A stretch of DNA of 64,000 nucleotides from Pictodentalium vernedei (GCA_031216915.1 CM062289.1:64425741-64489740); one strand, 5' to 3'; numbered from the stretch's first letter, positions 12,031 through 23,850 are shown. The notes: generated by a model not told the origin, from the sequence alone. Numbers and translations are program-made.

Positions 12031-12440
12031 ATGGAAAACAAAACCTTTACCTGTGGAATTTGTGAGAAAGGATTTTCATCCAACAACCACAAAAATCACC
12101 ACGAGGCTACTGTACACAGGGGAGAGGCTGTACATGACTGTACTTTATGGTCCAAGACTTTCAAGAGATGAGTTAATGGATCAACTGAGAAGCCACCAAG
12201 AAGGTACTTTGAACTGTCAATTTTGTGTTTCAATAGCAAATTCAACAGAAGAGGGGAAGCATACATCATACAGATGGTGATGTCAAGGAGTTCCAGTGCA
12301 CGTTTTGTCTGAAATCTTATAGTAGGAAAGATACATTAGAAAAACATATGGAGAAATGTCAAATCTCGACATTTAACTGCGTGACTTGCGGGTTTCAGCT
12401 GATTCAACTCAACCATCATTGCGCCACAAGTAGCAGAGAT
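12031..12440 (+). pseudogene. C2H2 zinc-finger gene remnant, arm 1
   Basis: An ATG at 12031 opens 46 codons containing finger-like 'FTCGICEKGFSS' and 'HHEATVH' and ends at the TGA at 12169. Finger motifs continue in other frames: 'LNCQFC', then 'FQCTFCLKSYSRKDTLEKH' near 12303-12357, and 'FNCVTCGF' near 12370. This is a four- to five-finger DNA-binding protein broken by frameshifts. The 'RGEAVH' and 'C..C.K.F.R' spacing resembles the better-preserved gene at 50131-50763, suggesting one family. I cannot name the family and do not infer a target. Confidence 0.65.
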
Positions 12441-12715
12441 GCATAACTCGATTGACCGGAGGCGCTTCTCATCAAATAAGGGGGGGTCAAATGAGGTTAT
12501 GAGGAGGGGTGAAGGAGACAAGTGTGCGGTCATATGTTTAAAAATTTAATAACATTAATTGCTATGACGTAGTCCCCCTAATAAATACCATATATTCCTT
12601 TAATATAATATATTAATAATTTTCGTTAAATAATTCATTTTTTATTCCACAAGACACTTCTCGAAAAAAAACAAAATGCCGGATTAGTTTGACAGAAATA
12701 CATGTATCGATTTAT

Positions 12716-13006
12716 TCATGAGTGTCTGTCGGTTGTGTCCTTAGGCAAGACACGCCACCCCCATTGCCCATGTGGGGGCACAGTGATGCTGTGCACTAAG
12801 GCGAACTGCACGTCGATGGTGCACCTGTCTTCAACCAACGCTAACCCTGCTTGTGTGGAGTTAGTCTGTTGGGGAGCTGACAGTTGCTTGCTGTTGCTCG
12901 GTGGCTCTCTCTGGGTACTCCGGCTTCCTCCACCCATAAAACTGTTGTGGTCATAATTAGCCATTGTGCAGAAATATGTGACCTTAAACACCAATAAATA
13001 AATAAT
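12716..13006 (+). mobile_element. SINE, 5'-truncated, arm 1
   Basis: It begins at the body ('ggttgtgtccttaggcaaga'), contains 'cgtcgatggtgcacctgtc', 'tctgggtactccggcttcc' and 'attagccattgtgcag', and ends in 'ccaataaataaata'. The tRNA head is absent. The mirrored copy is at 14925-15205. Confidence 0.85.
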
Positions 13007-13296
13007 GATAATTAGGATTTTAAATCTATTAAGACCTGAATAATTTATGAATCAGCGCATGTTATTTGATTTTAGCCAGTGGATTGACAATGACTTCTGA
13101 ACTTCAAGCTGGAGAACTCTGTGTTTAGAATAAACTGCGAATGTTTAATTATACCTTGAACTTGATGTCTGGGTGTAATGAAAAAGCGTATTTTCTGCAG
13201 ACATTCTAAATAAATGCAGCTGGTTTACATACCTGTATTTTTGTTTTCAATTGAGTAAAAATATATGCTAGTAACTGATGTAACACGCTGATTAGC

Positions 13297-13563
13297 ATGT
13301 TTAATGAATCTAACTATGCCAGCCCGACCGACCCTTTGCCCACCATGATCACAACAAACGTTTCAACTGATACAGTACGGGTGGGAACTAATTGTGTTCA
13401 AGCTGTTGTTTTTCCTAGTTTTTTTTTTTACCACACCCTTACAGCGCAAATCGAAATGAAATCGGATTCACTGAACCTTACTACAGCATATGTGCTAAAA
13501 CGATTATTTTTGTACAAAACTCAAGACCTTTCCCTCACAAATACCTATATAAAAACAAGATAA
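13297..13563 (+). other. Open frame retained in both inverted-repeat arms
   Basis: The 88-codon frame starting 'MFNESNY' is matched by a 104-codon frame on the minus strand of arm 2 (14306-14620). The latter is lengthened by translated GA-microsatellite sequence. Length differences within a run of T and in the microsatellite keep the frame by multiples of three. I recognise no domain. Retention may simply reflect recent duplication, so I treat it as a possible but unproven short gene. Confidence 0.25.
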
Positions 13564-14513
13564 TACGCAAGAATGCGTTGTGTACCAGCTTTTTTTTGAT
13601 AAAATATGTCCTGTATAATTTCCCGAATATTATTAATGTACCCACTTAATTTATTTAAATATCGATATTAACCAGAGGTCGAAACTAGTCAAATTGATTA
13701 GTATTAAATTACAAATGAATATGAAATAGATCAAAATATCTGAAGGGGTCTGATCAGATATAAAGAACATATGGACTTTTTTCTTCCAGAAAACAATATC
13801 TGTGCAAAGCTGCGATGGACCAGTCTTTAAAGAAAATCCCCTGGAAAAGACTGTGAAAGTGGAATGGACTTCGTGGAAGCTCTACTCAATAAGCATGAAA
13901 CTGGACCAAAAAGCAAAAACTCTCACCAATAGGGTGTCATTCCGAATAGTCGTATATATATGTTGGTGTTTATTTTACTGCAAATTTCATATTCATTTGT
14001 AATTTAATACTAATCAATTTGACTAGTTTCGACCTCTGGTTAATATCGATATTTAAATAAATGCAATATATCTCAGATTTTTTCATTGTTTTATTTGTGG
14101 TGTCTCCTAAACTTCAGAGTGCCTTTCTTGACATTCGCCAACTTCAGGAAATATACATAATTTATGGAATTTAAGCAATTATTCAAATGCTGTGATCCAA
14201 TAAAAATTTGGCTGTTATTAAGTGGGTACAATAATAATATATTCGGGAAATTATACAGGACATATTTTATCAACAAAAAGCTGGTACACAACGCATTCTC
14301 GCATATTATCTTGGTTTTATATAGGTATTTGTGAGGGAAAGGTCTTGAGTTTTGTACAAAAATAATCGTTTTAGCACATATGTTGTAGTAAGGTTCAATG
14401 AATCAGATTTCATTTCGATTTGCGCTGTAAGTGGGTGGTAAAAAAAACTAGAAAAAACAACAGCTTGAATGCAATTAGTTTCCACCCATATTGTATCAGT
14501 TGGTGAGGATGGA

Positions 14514-14548
14514 GTGAGAGAGAGAGAGAGAGAGAGACAGATAGATAG
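14514..14548. repeat. (GA)n / GATA microsatellite
   Basis: A run of 'gagagagagagaga' followed by 'cagatagatagaa'. It is present only in arm 2 of the inverted duplication, so it expanded after, or was lost from the other arm since, the duplication. Confidence 0.9.
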
Positions 14549-14924
14549 AATTGAAACGTTTGTTGTGATCATGGCGGGCAAAGGGTCGGTCGGGCTGTCG
14601 TAGTTAGATTCATTAAACATGCTAATCGGCGTGTTACATCAGTAACTATCATATATTTTTACTCAATTGAAAAAAAGTAAATATATACAGGTCTGTAAAC
14701 CAGCTGCGTTTATTTAGAATGTCTGCAGAAAATACGCTTTTTCATTACACCCAGACATCAAGTTCAAGTTATAATTAAACATTTGCAGTTTATTCTAAAT
14801 AAACACGGAGTTCTCCAGCTCGAAGTTCAGAAGTCATTGTCAATCCACTGGCTAAAATCAAATAACATGTGCCGATTCATAAATTATTCAGGTCTTAATA
14901 GATTTAAAATTCTAATTATCATTA

Positions 14925-15205
14925 TTTATTTATTGGTGTTTAAGGTCACATATTTCTGCACAATGGCTAATAAAGAACATGACAGTTTTACAGGTGGAGG
15001 AAGCCAGAGTACCCGGAGAGAGCCACCAAGCAATGGCAAGCAACTGTCAGCTCCCCAACAGACTAACTCCACAGAAGCAGGGTTAGCATTAGTTGAAGAC
15101 AGGTGCACCATCGACGTGCAGTACAGCTTAGTGCACAGCATCACCGAGCCCCCACATGGGCAATGGGGGTGAAGTGTCTTGCCTAAGGACACAACCGACA
15201 GACAC
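14925..15205 (-). mobile_element. SINE, 5'-truncated, arm 2
   Basis: Inverted counterpart of 12716-13006. On the plus strand it starts with 'tatttattggtgtttaagg' (complement of the tail) and ends in the complement of the 'gggcaagacacttcaccc' body. The ORF at 14783-15172 is its shadow. Confidence 0.85.
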
Positions 15206-15479
15206 TCATGAATAAATAGATACATGTATTTCTGTCAAACTAATCCGCCGTTTTGTTTTTTCCGAGAAGTGCCTTGTGGAATAAAAAATGAATTATTTAA
15301 CGAAAATTATTAATATATTATATTAAATGAATATACGGTATTTATTAGGGGTCTACGTCATAGCAATTAAGGTTATTAAATTTTTAGACATATAACCGCA
15401 CACTTGTCTCCTTCACCCCTCCTCATAACCTCATTTGACCCCCCTTATTTGATGAGGAGCGAATCCACCGGTCAATCGA

Positions 15480-15896
15480 GTTATGCATCTCTGCTACTTG
15501 TGGCGCAATGACGGTTAAGTTGAATCAGCTGAAACCCACAAGTCACGCATTTAAGTGTCGAGATTTGACATTTCTCCATATGTTTTTCTAATGTATCTTT
15601 CCTACTATAGGATTTCAGACAAAACGTGCACTGGAATTCCTTGAGATCACCATCTGTATGATGTATGCTTCCCCTCTTCTGTTGAATTTGCTATTGAAAC
15701 ACAAAATTGACAGTTCAAAGTACCTTCTTGGTGGCTTTTCAGATGATCCGTTAACTCATCTCTTGAAAGTCTTGGGGCATAAAGTACAGCCATGTACAGC
15801 CTCTCTCCTGTGTACAGTAGCCTCGTGGCAATTTTTGTGCTTGTTGGATGAAAATCCTTTCTCACAAATTCCACAGGTAAAGGTTTTGTTTTCCAT
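15480..15896 (-). pseudogene. C2H2 zinc-finger gene remnant, arm 2
   Basis: Inverted copy of 12031-12440. The complement of the start ATG lies at 15894-15896 and the same finger blocks follow leftward. The downstream 75-codon frame (15647-15874) parallels the arm-1 frame with scattered substitutions. It carries the same frameshift pattern, so the gene was probably already broken when the inverted duplication formed. Confidence 0.6.
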
Positions 15897-16770
15897 TTTC
15901 GATTACTTACAACATAGTAGATACGATGCGAATAAAACTCAAATTGTCAACAATGCTTTTGCAAAACAAATGACAAATTTAGCTATGAGTGACTGTCGTT
16001 TTAAAATTGACTGATTGATTTTTTGAGAACCAGTCAAAATGCAGAATTCGACCATTAAAAATCGATGAATTTAAAAATTTGAATCTCAGAGTCTGGAAGA
16101 AGGTTGCGTGTTGATCACTAATTTAATAAGCTTTTTATTACACCCATAACATTTGAACAATAGGAATTAGTTATTAAAATCAATAAGGTGACAGATTGGT
16201 CTCTTACAATTTCAATAGCGATTAAAGATGAAGCATCAGTCTAACGATATTTATGACCGGTCGTTAGAATGTTATAATAGATTTTATTGCCTCAACATCT
16301 GTCACTCGCATGTAGTAGTTCGCGTTTGAAAAGAAAAATCGATTTAATGAGATTTCATTGGTTTTTAATGACACCCAAACATGCAATGCAGTGTTTACCT
16401 TAGCACATGCCCAGGTCAGAGTCAGTCGATAGCATTCATATATATGTCCAATGGTCGGCGAACTTTAATATTATTTTTAAATATATTATTTTTTATCTAA
16501 AAATATCTATTCTATTATGACTTTAAAAAAATAAATATGTACTAATCACTGTAAACATTATTAATTCATTTATTAATATACTAACTATTACAATCAACCC
16601 TAATTACACTCATTAATTACATTAATTACATTAATTATGCAACAGTCATTAATTAAAATTAATTAAGCAACAGTTATTAATTAAAGTGATTAAAAAAATA
16701 TTCATTAAGTGACATCGTGGACACCGGCAGAACAGGCCTATTTCCCACATTCCTTACTACTCGCGTGCGA

Positions 16771-17117
16771 GTTATATACTGTTTTAGTAATTATTCCATC
16801 CCAAGTTGATTAATTATTGAATTGGTCGTCGGCCATAATCTTGGGCAGTGGGCGACTGATTTTGTAATTGATCACCTAGGGATCGATTAGGGGTCCAGAC
16901 CACCAGATTGTGATAAGTCATCTATTCAATTCCTTGTACCACCTTTATGAGTTAATTATTCAAGAACCTTGGAAGATGACTCGAATAAGCTATAAGTTTA
17001 CTATCGAATCCCTACAATAACCAATGTCTATTGTAATTTTGATATATGTTACACTATGTTTTGTTGTTTACTGTTTTTTGCTTTTGTCAGATTTACGGTG
17101 TTAATATAACATATATG
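16771..17117. other. No gene recognised
   Basis: AT-rich spacer with several 'ttaatt' and 'gatcg' motifs, lying between the inverted duplication and the SINE. Nothing supported. Confidence 0.5.
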
Positions 17118-17477
17118 ATTGGGGGCACGGTGGCTCAGTAGGTAGAGGTGCAGGCTGCATGCCGGGAGGTCCTCGGTTCGAATCTCACCTGCGGTAACTG
17201 CGTTGCGTCCATGGGCAAGACACTTCACCCCCCATTGCCCAAGTGAGGGCACGGTGACGCTGTGCACTAAGGCGTAATGCACGTCGATGGTGCACCTGTC
17301 TGCAACCAATGCTAACCCTGCTTGTGTGAAGTTAGTATGTTGGGGAGCTGACAGTTGCTCGTAGTTGCTCGGTGGTTCTCTCCGGGTACTCCGGCTTCCT
17401 CCACCCGTAAAACTGTCGTGGTCATGATTAGCCATTGTGCAGAAATATGTGACCTTAAACACCAATAAATAAATTAA
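17118..17477 (+). mobile_element. Full-length tRNA-derived SINE
   Basis: The tRNA-like head has an A box (tggctcagtagg) and a B box (ggttcgaatctc), the internal RNA polymerase III promoter. The body includes 'gggcaagacacttcaccc', 'cgtcgatggtgcacctgtc', 'ctccgggtactccggcttcc' and 'gtcgtggtcatgattagcc'. The 3' end is an A/T-rich 'aataaataaattaataaata' tail. This is the reference copy for the truncated ones elsewhere in the window. The minus-strand 150-codon ORF is a shadow. Confidence 0.9.
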
Positions 17478-18647
17478 TAAATAAACATATATGGTTCTCA
17501 ATTGAATAAATATTGTTTAAACTGAATGTAACACCGGTGTCAGTTCTTGCATTAAACATGCAGTAAACTATTATGGCAGATTTATAGTGAATTTGGGATT
17601 GCAATCGACCTTTGCAAGTGTTTTCTAAAGAAAATAATAAATAACACAAGGATAATAGGAAATGGATGTTGCTTCAGAAAAGCACAGGGCCTAACCTATG
17701 GTATTGCGATACCTCCACGAAAACACGGTTAAAAAATTCATTTAATAAATTTATGAAACAGTCTATACTATGTATGCTACAATGACGATTATACAATAAA
17801 ATGCCATAACACATGTTTACACATGTAATAGACAATCACAGGCTTATTCAGTTATTTCATTGTGGAATGGATGCAATTCAGAACACACCAATACACAGCA
17901 TGTGGACTTTTCCAATTGTTTATGTACGATCTCCCTTGCTTGTTGAAGGAACTTGGTTCATTACAAACGCAGGAATCACTAACAAACCCAGGCGGAAAAT
18001 TAAAATGCCTTTACAGACCAGAATCATACACGTTTGGTTGATAGTGAATTAGCTGTCAGGTTTTTCTTCACAAAGTGATAGAGCCTTCTGCTCGGAAACA
18101 TTTGCTTATGCCCCCTTTGTGTTTAAATGTTTTCCTACCAACCCTGCCCGTGTGAATAAATCATTGTGTAGGTAAAAAGATGTAAGACAGAACTTTCCGA
18201 ATAAATTGCCAGGAAGAAACGCCTTCACCCGACCACATGCCCACAGAACCACCTCAATTATGTACGAAGCTTATCAAGGAGAGGAGTGTTCATAAAATAT
18301 TTTACAACCTTGTCTGTTTAAAAATATTGAAGAACGTCGTCAGTAACCGCAACGCTTCCTTGGATTAAATAGTTTGGCTGTGAGTGCACATACATGCTCA
18401 TTCTGGGCAGCGTGTGGTACAAACACCATGATTCCCTCAATGATTGAACAATAGTGACAATTTTCAAACTCTGAAAATGTAAGCGTGTCTTTTTATTTGA
18501 AATTCGAACGTCGAGTTTCCAAAATAAAAAAAAACGGATGGGTGGAAACATGTCACGCAAAGTTGGTCACACAAATGGAGGTCAGTGGTACCCGAGAGGG
18601 ACTGTTGGGGGTACAACATTTCCAGTGAGGAGTACGATATGTGCTAA
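17478..18647. other. No gene recognised
   Basis: Short frames on both strands (for example 17813-18052, 18318-18560) have no recognisable motif. No repeat family was recognised. Confidence 0.5.
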
Positions 18648-18868
18648 TTAACCCTTTACCTAACGTACATGCCAAAAACAGGCCAGCGCTTTTCACAAAA
18701 ATTGCCATTCATTTTTCATTATTTTGTTCATTTTTTCGCTTTCATTGAGCTCGTTCCAGTGAGGAGTCATAAGCTATGTTTTTGATGCAAAAATAAAAAA
18801 ATAAAATTAGTTATTCAAAACTTTTGTTTGCGAGTGTCATCTGCTTTTCAAGCTAGGTAAAGGGTTAA
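18648..18868. mobile_element. TTAA MITE, copy 4
   Basis: TTAA at 18648-18651 and 18865-18868. The left arm is type A (ccctttacctaacgtacatg). The right arm is type B ('cttttgtttgcgagtgtc' then 'ctaggtaaaggg'). Half of the central palindrome is deleted near 18745, leaving 213 bases. Confidence 0.85.
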
Positions 18869-21012
18869 ACACGAAGTTGAGAATCCAGTTTGTCACGGCC
18901 ACATGTATTTATCCACACACAGATTCCAAGAACTCTTTGTATCATTAACTGTTATCTCGACTGACTGGTGTTTCAACTACCTAAACGAGACAAGCCTTGG
19001 CGAAGACATGCCTTGATGTGACTTGAATATTTTTTCAGACGGGACTTAAGCCATTTCAGTCGATACAAATCAGTTATAACTCCGATCTCAATCCATTATA
19101 TTCGCTGCACCCCTGAAGGAAAGATGTTTATATTGCCCAGCGTTTCCCAACACACACCAAATGTTTACCTTACGACAGTTGGATTTACCTCCGATGTATA
19201 TAGTTTTGACGCCGCCCACGTCATAGTGGAAGCAAATTTTGATGTCATTGCCAGCGTGCTGATCACGTAAGTGCCTTTCGCAGATTCTGAAAGCAGAACA
19301 AGAAGACAGCCGGTGTTGAAGATTGCTTCTATAAGAAAACAACTTTGCAACCAACTTCAATTTTCTTATCTCGAAATGACCCGGAGAACTGATTCAGATG
19401 CGGCTAATACTGACATCTTAGTACCACTGTTTGAAAGTGCATCAGCATCAGCCTGTATCAAAACAGAAATATAGTTATTAGCTCAGGATATATCACGGAA
19501 ACTCGATGCTATCTACCTGCAGTATACATGTTAAGTAGGATATACATTATAATAATACTAATAATAATTTTGCTCGGAATTGTCTTACAGTATTTCCCCT
19601 TCAAACATGAACAAAAATTATAAAAAGAGCTATTTTTTCTGATGTCTACAATAAAAAAGTTCTTAGTTGTAAGAGGGCGATAGATTGGGCCTTTTAGGCG
19701 CTTTTTGACCTCCTCACCAGTCGCCGGACGTGACGCCAGAGTCACGTGACGCAGTGGCACTCACGTGACCTATCGGCGGTATTTATGGTTGCCATGGTAA
19801 ATCTCTTGCGGGCCTGATGATAAGTGGTGTCAGTACGCAATCGAAGCGGGTTGTTAGAGTGGCAGTAAGTGGAAGTGTATTTGATTGAATGGGAGTCAAT
19901 CTTATTAAACAAATAAACCTGAAAAATTACCGCAAATCTCCAAAAACATCGAGATGGATTTGACAAGACCGCCATGTCTGATCGCACTTGGCTACTATGA
20001 AACTAGAAACATCCAATAGTATGGGTTACTTCATTCTTTAATTGCACAGATTCTTCCCAAACCACTTTCTCTGCCTATCCATGGAGCGATTACTAATCCT
20101 ATTCTGACTATCCTGTCATCCTGTTTAGTCCAAGGTACTCTTGACAACCTCTGGTTCCGACCTCTGCCCTCGTCTAAGTATCTTAGTGGCCAATCATATT
20201 GCTTCATTTCCCGTAATCTGTATCTACCTACACAGAGTTATCTCGCTTGAGTATAATGAAGGCCCGTATGATTCTTAAACCCAAAAGACAATCGAGCAAT
20301 GACTAGAACATGCATTGCTCGAACAACTCGAAACTTTTCGAACAAATAAGTTACCCACGTGGTGACTAAAACAGGAATTTTTCGAACGACTCGAACCTTA
20401 TCGAGCAAACAAGCTATCGAGTAACTGTTCAGCGACTCTACGACTCATCTTGGAAACAGGGTACCAGCGCCCTATCTGATGCACGATAGGGCGCCTGAAA
20501 GAGGGGTGAAGCAGGAGAATGTGTGAAAGGGTAGTTGTCAAAGACAACATAAAAATATATAACATTACAATCATTTTTATTGTGTTACAATCATTGAAGA
20601 CAATCACTTTGTTCATAGTATACAAGCAAGTGAGTTTACAGTCAATTGTTCAATGAATCTTCTTCATTTCATTTTCATTTCACTGAGTAGTACAAGTCAG
20701 TTTATAGTCAATTACCCAAGGAATCTTCGTTGAATTCTTCACTGAGTGGTATATGGTGTACATGGAGAGAGGATTGTAACTAAATCACTCGCGGAATGGA
20801 GTTATCACCCAAGCTATAACTTTCAAATTTTGAACATATAGACAAAAGAGACAAGCAAAGTTTCAGCCAATGGACCTCCGGGTTTAACCTGGAGGTCCAT
20901 TGGCTGAAACTTTGCTTGTGCTGGTTATGCTTTGTAACAAATTTGCAATTATTGCTTGGATGGAATCTCCACTCTGCGGGTGATTTAGTGATAATACACT
21001 CTCCACGTACTG
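18869..21012. other. No gene recognised
   Basis: A unique-looking stretch with only short frames. It contains a few simple signals, such as repeated 'actcgaa' with poly-T between 20290 and 20400, duplicated 'gtacaag..gtttatagtcaatt' segments near 20625-20735, and the hairpin described separately. No protein motif was recognised. Confidence 0.5.
20846..20922. repeat. Long perfect hairpin, 'ggacctcc' type
   Basis: 'ttcagccaatggacctcc' pairs with 'ggaggtccattggctgaa', with 'gggtttaacct' at the tip, and the outer 'aagcaaag' pairs with 'ctttgctt'. The same hairpin core forms the centre of the mariner-type MITEs at 36439 and 61856. Here it stands without their TIRs. Confidence 0.75.
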
Positions 21013-22598
21013 TATACTACTCAAAGTTTGCTAAGCACCAAATATTCACACATCATTGTGAAATTTGTTTGTGACATATTTGCGATATTTTTGGTGGATA
21101 TGATTGAGGAATGTATTGAGATGGTTCCCAGTGTTTACATTAGCTCTCTTGATAGGAAGACTTTTCGTTACAGTCATGGAAAGCATGTACCCCTTGATTT
21201 TCATGATGTTTTCGTATACTGTGTACATGTACATGACATGTGTAAGGTATTCAATCTTCATTTCAACACAAACCCTTGTGATTTAATGATTGAATATGGC
21301 AAATGCAAATGTAAGAAGACATTTGTCTGAAGCAAAAATGTGGCGGGCTGTAGGAATGGTGGATTAAGGGGCTACCCATCGTCACGTTGGTGAAGATCTT
21401 GGTGTGCACAATACGGTTATCACCAGAGCGTGGGCAAGATTTCAGCAGTATGGCACACCAGTAAGACGGCATGGTGGTGGCAGAGACAGGGCAACATCTG
21501 CAGCCGAAGACCGGTTTTTGATCACTCAGGCCCGTAGGAACCGCTTTTGTCACAGCAACCCAGCTTCGCAGTGACCTTCAGAATGCATCCGGGGTAAATG
21601 TTTCGACGCAGACTATCCGGGCAAGGTTGCACGAAAGGTGGTTTCCGATCGAGAAGACCATGTATTCGCATTCTGCTGTCCCAGAACCACCGCCAGGCAC
21701 GACATGAATGGGCCATGGACCACGTTGGATGGACCAGAGAAGATTGGCGACCTGTCCTTTTTACAGATGAGTCAAGGTACTGCCTAAACCACACAGATAG
21801 GCGTTCTAGGGTATGGAGAAGACCAGGAGAGCGATTCCATGCAGCCAACATTGCTGAGCATGACCGCTATGGTGGAGGGTCAATCATGGTCGGGGCGGTA
21901 TCAGCAGGGATGGACGTACAGAGCTCTGAGTCCTTGAACGTGGTACATTGACTACACAGCGGTTAATGGATGAGATCCTAGAAGTCCACGTCAGATTATA
22001 TGCAGGTGCAGTGGGTGATAGATTCATTCTGATGGACGATAATGCCAGTCCACATGTTGCCCAAGCTGTCGGGGAGTACCGACAGAGGGAGGGGATTGAG
22101 CGAATGGACTGACCAGCAAGATCCCCTGACCTCAATTCAATCGAACATGTCTGGAATGAGTTGCAGCTTGCAATTTCAGCCCGTCCAGTCCAGCCAAGAA
22201 GTGTCCAGGAGCTTGGTGCCATGCTGGTCCAAGAATGGAACAACATCCCACAAAGGATCACCACGAACCGGTTTGAGGGCATGAGAAGGCGTTGTCAAGC
22301 TGTAATTAACAATGGTGGGTATCATACTCGATATTGAATCCATACCAGTTCGCTCCGTCAACTTTTTGGCAAAACTGAAAAATTTCCTCTTTTACCAATA
22401 ATATCCATATTCCATGGTTATCGTATTCAAAAGCTAAAAACTAATGTCAAACACAAATAAAATCTTAATTTGTGTACTTAAATTATTAAACATATAATTA
22501 AATAAAAAAATATATACACTTTTCATTACAATATTTCAACTCAAACGTAAACCAAGTAGTTGGATATACTTGGTGCTTAGCAAACTTTGAGTAGTATA
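21013..22598 (+). mobile_element. Tc1/mariner-type DNA transposon, complete ends
   Basis: A 29-base TIR beginning TATACTACTCAAAGTTTGCT lies at 21013-21041 and, inverted, at 22570-22598. Both outer ends read TA, as expected for a TA target. The element is 1586 bases long and carries one transposase remnant. The 100-codon frame at 21028 is noncoding 5' sequence in my reading. Confidence 0.85.
21296..22337 (+). pseudogene. Tc1-like DD34E transposase, inactive
   Basis: The ATG at 21296 starts a helix-turn-helix region ('RRHLSEAKMWRAVGMVD', then a stop). It continues in the same frame through 'HVGEDLGVHNTVITRAWARF', then shifts frame near 21540. The catalytic triad is visible: 'LFTDESRY' near 21755, 'LMDDNASPH' near 22030, and 'SIEHVW' near 22138. 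There are 34 residues between the second Asp and the Glu (DD34E). A Trp codon before 'PARSPDLNS' has become TGA (about 22110). At least two stops and two or more frameshifts make it non-functional. The terminal 'GGYHTRY' stop is at 22335-22337. Confidence 0.85.
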
Positions 22599-23122
22599 GT
22601 TCCCCCGCTCTCTTCTTCATCGGGGGACTGATAATCATCTGATGAAGGACTTTTGTTTGGTCTCCATCGGAACTTTCTTTGTTTCTTCTTTTTGCTTTAC
22701 TCTTGATGAGTCTTTGTTCTCGATGAAGCATGTTCGATCGGTGAACGCATCCAGCTTGGCTTTGTTGGTTGCTTTGATTTCTGGTACATTGCAGACAGGT
22801 AGGTCCAACACTTCATCTTTATATCTTTATTCTTGGGTTGGCCCATTCTTAAAACTTCATTCTTCTGAGTTGTAACTTCATTCTTCTGGTTGGTAAATTC
22901 ATCCCTATTTTTCGTGGCCAGACTGGTCTGTAGCTTGAGTGGTAAGCTCGATGTTCTTATCTTTATTTTCGTGAACTTCAGTCTTTTTTAGCTCGTTTTT
23001 TTTGTTGGAGGGTCTGTTGTTGGAGTGTCTTTCGTTCCTTTGTTTTCTAGTGCGCTAAGGTAAGGCCATCAGCGCATTCTGTAGAAAAAGATTTAACTCT
23101 TTGTTCTTCCTCTGATCTTTGG
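22599..23122 (-). pseudogene. Lys/Glu-rich coding remnant, unassigned
   Basis: On the minus strand, fragments such as 'KKKQRKFRWRPNKSPSSDD' and 'CNVPEIKATNKAKL' appear in shifting frames, with Cys pairs but no complete finger. The segment lies between the Tc1 element and a minus-strand ORF with a TATA box, so it may be the degraded end of the same viral-type cluster. Function unknown; weak evidence. Confidence 0.25.
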
Positions 23123-23364
23123 TTAACCCTTTTTCTAACATGAAATTCAGACGATACTTGCCAAAAAATTCTTGTTTTTTTTCTTATTTTTGTCTCAGAA
23201 ACATAGGTTATAACCCCCGTAGGAACGAGCTCGCCGAGCTCGTTCCAACGAGGGGTCATAATTTATGTTTTTGAGACATAAAATAAAAATATAATGAAAA
23301 TTAATTGGCGATTTTGGGGAATAGCGCTGGCCGGTTTTGGCCATTACGTTGGGTAAAGGGTTAA
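23123..23364. mobile_element. TTAA MITE, copy 5
   Basis: TTAA at 23123-23126 and 23361-23364. The left arm is type B ('ccctttttctaacatgaaat', 'cagacgatacttgcc'). The right arm is type A ('gccggttttggccattacg', 'ttgggtaaaggg'). The central palindrome is 'aacgagctcgccgagctcgtt' type. Arm order is reversed relative to copies 3, 4 and 8, so it is inserted in the opposite orientation. Confidence 0.85.
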
Positions 23365-23394
23365 CAATTGACCCACGACATAATGCGTCTCGAT

Positions 23395-23583
23395 TCATCT
23401 TGGTTTTTTCGCTGCAAAGACAGTGATGCCTTGGTTTAGGTTCCTTCTTTTGTCTCCTTCAGCAAAACGATTGACTCGTTCCAATTCCTGGGAAGTTAGA
23501 TTCACTCGAGCATCGAACGTGGAGATTAGTAAGTGAAATTCGTCTTCTACTCTGAACACTGTAATGAACATTTTGCAAGGCAT
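23395..23583 (-). CDS. 62-codon hypothetical protein behind a TATA box
   Basis: ATG at 23583 (minus strand), stop at 23395. The product begins MPCKMFITVFRVEDEF, is hydrophobic/charged mixed, has no signal peptide and ends in a basic 'AAKKPR'. A consensus TATA box lies about 50 bases upstream (23632-23643). This ATG is chosen because the open frame farther upstream starts only 22 bases from the TATA box and lacks an ATG. I do not recognise the family. The gene lies in a run of minus-strand remnants that look viral (pX-like, zinc finger). Confidence 0.45.
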   Translation of the reverse strand: MPCKMFITVFRVEDEFHLLISTFDARVNLTSQELERVNRFAEGDKRRNLNQGITVFAAKKPR

Positions 23584-23631
23584 CTTCACTCTTCGACGAT
23601 CAAAACACAAAAGAACTGAATCCGCAATCGT

Positions 23632-23643
23632 CCCTTTTTATAC
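23632..23643 (-). promoter_or_regulatory. TATA box for the 62-codon ORF
   Basis: The minus strand reads TATAAAAAGGGA, close to an ideal RNA polymerase II TATA box, about 50 bases upstream of the ATG at 23583. The expected start site would fall near 23605-23610. Confidence 0.5.
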
Positions 23644-23850
23644 GTCTTTATTTTTATTACACGCCTGTTCTACGAAATCCCCATCTACAACAGCACTAAA
23701 CCATGCGGAAAATGAAAATCTGTTCAGCACATATGTGCGGAACGGAAATCGTTGACGAACTATTTTTTATAAAGAAGCGAAATTTCACTGGAATTTCCTA
23801 CAATTCGTGCACCGCAATTACAATCTGAATCGCTAGCAGTAGCTAAAAAT

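Larger units (their letters stand above)
11095..16770. repeat. Large inverted duplication (arms about 2.6-2.8 kb)
   Basis: Arm 1 (about 11095-13727) and arm 2 (about 13984-16770) are inverted copies separated by a 256-base loop. Matching landmarks: 'gtaaggaatgtgggaaatag' (11104) and its complement near 16737-16756; the two zinc-finger remnants; the two SINE fragments; and the loop-proximal 'gaaactagtcaaattgatt' (13681) with its complement near 14012-14031. Arm 2 has about 150 extra bases at 14066-14220 and a GA microsatellite. Arm 1 has about 70 extra bases at 11143-11210. The SINE was present before the duplication because both arms carry it. Confidence 0.9.

Noticed and set aside
14783-15225. 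ORFs of 99-129 codons on both strands
   Set aside because: They coincide with the SINE in arm 2; the same peptides recur at every SINE copy (5105, 12716, 17049, 63760).
17118-17200. Possible tRNA gene (A and B boxes)
   Set aside because: The tRNA-like stretch continues into SINE body and TAAA tail; no tRNA 3' half follows.
18318-20625. Short ORFs considered as host exons
   Set aside because: No splice-consistent set, no domain and no codon pattern; left as unannotated sequence.
21028-21330. 100-codon ORF at the start of the Tc1 element
   Set aside because: It lies in the noncoding leader between the TIR and the transposase start and has no known match that I recognise.
21522-22282. Minus-strand ORFs of 109 and 132 codons in the Tc1 element
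   Set aside because: Antisense to the transposase; the DDE motifs are on the plus strand.
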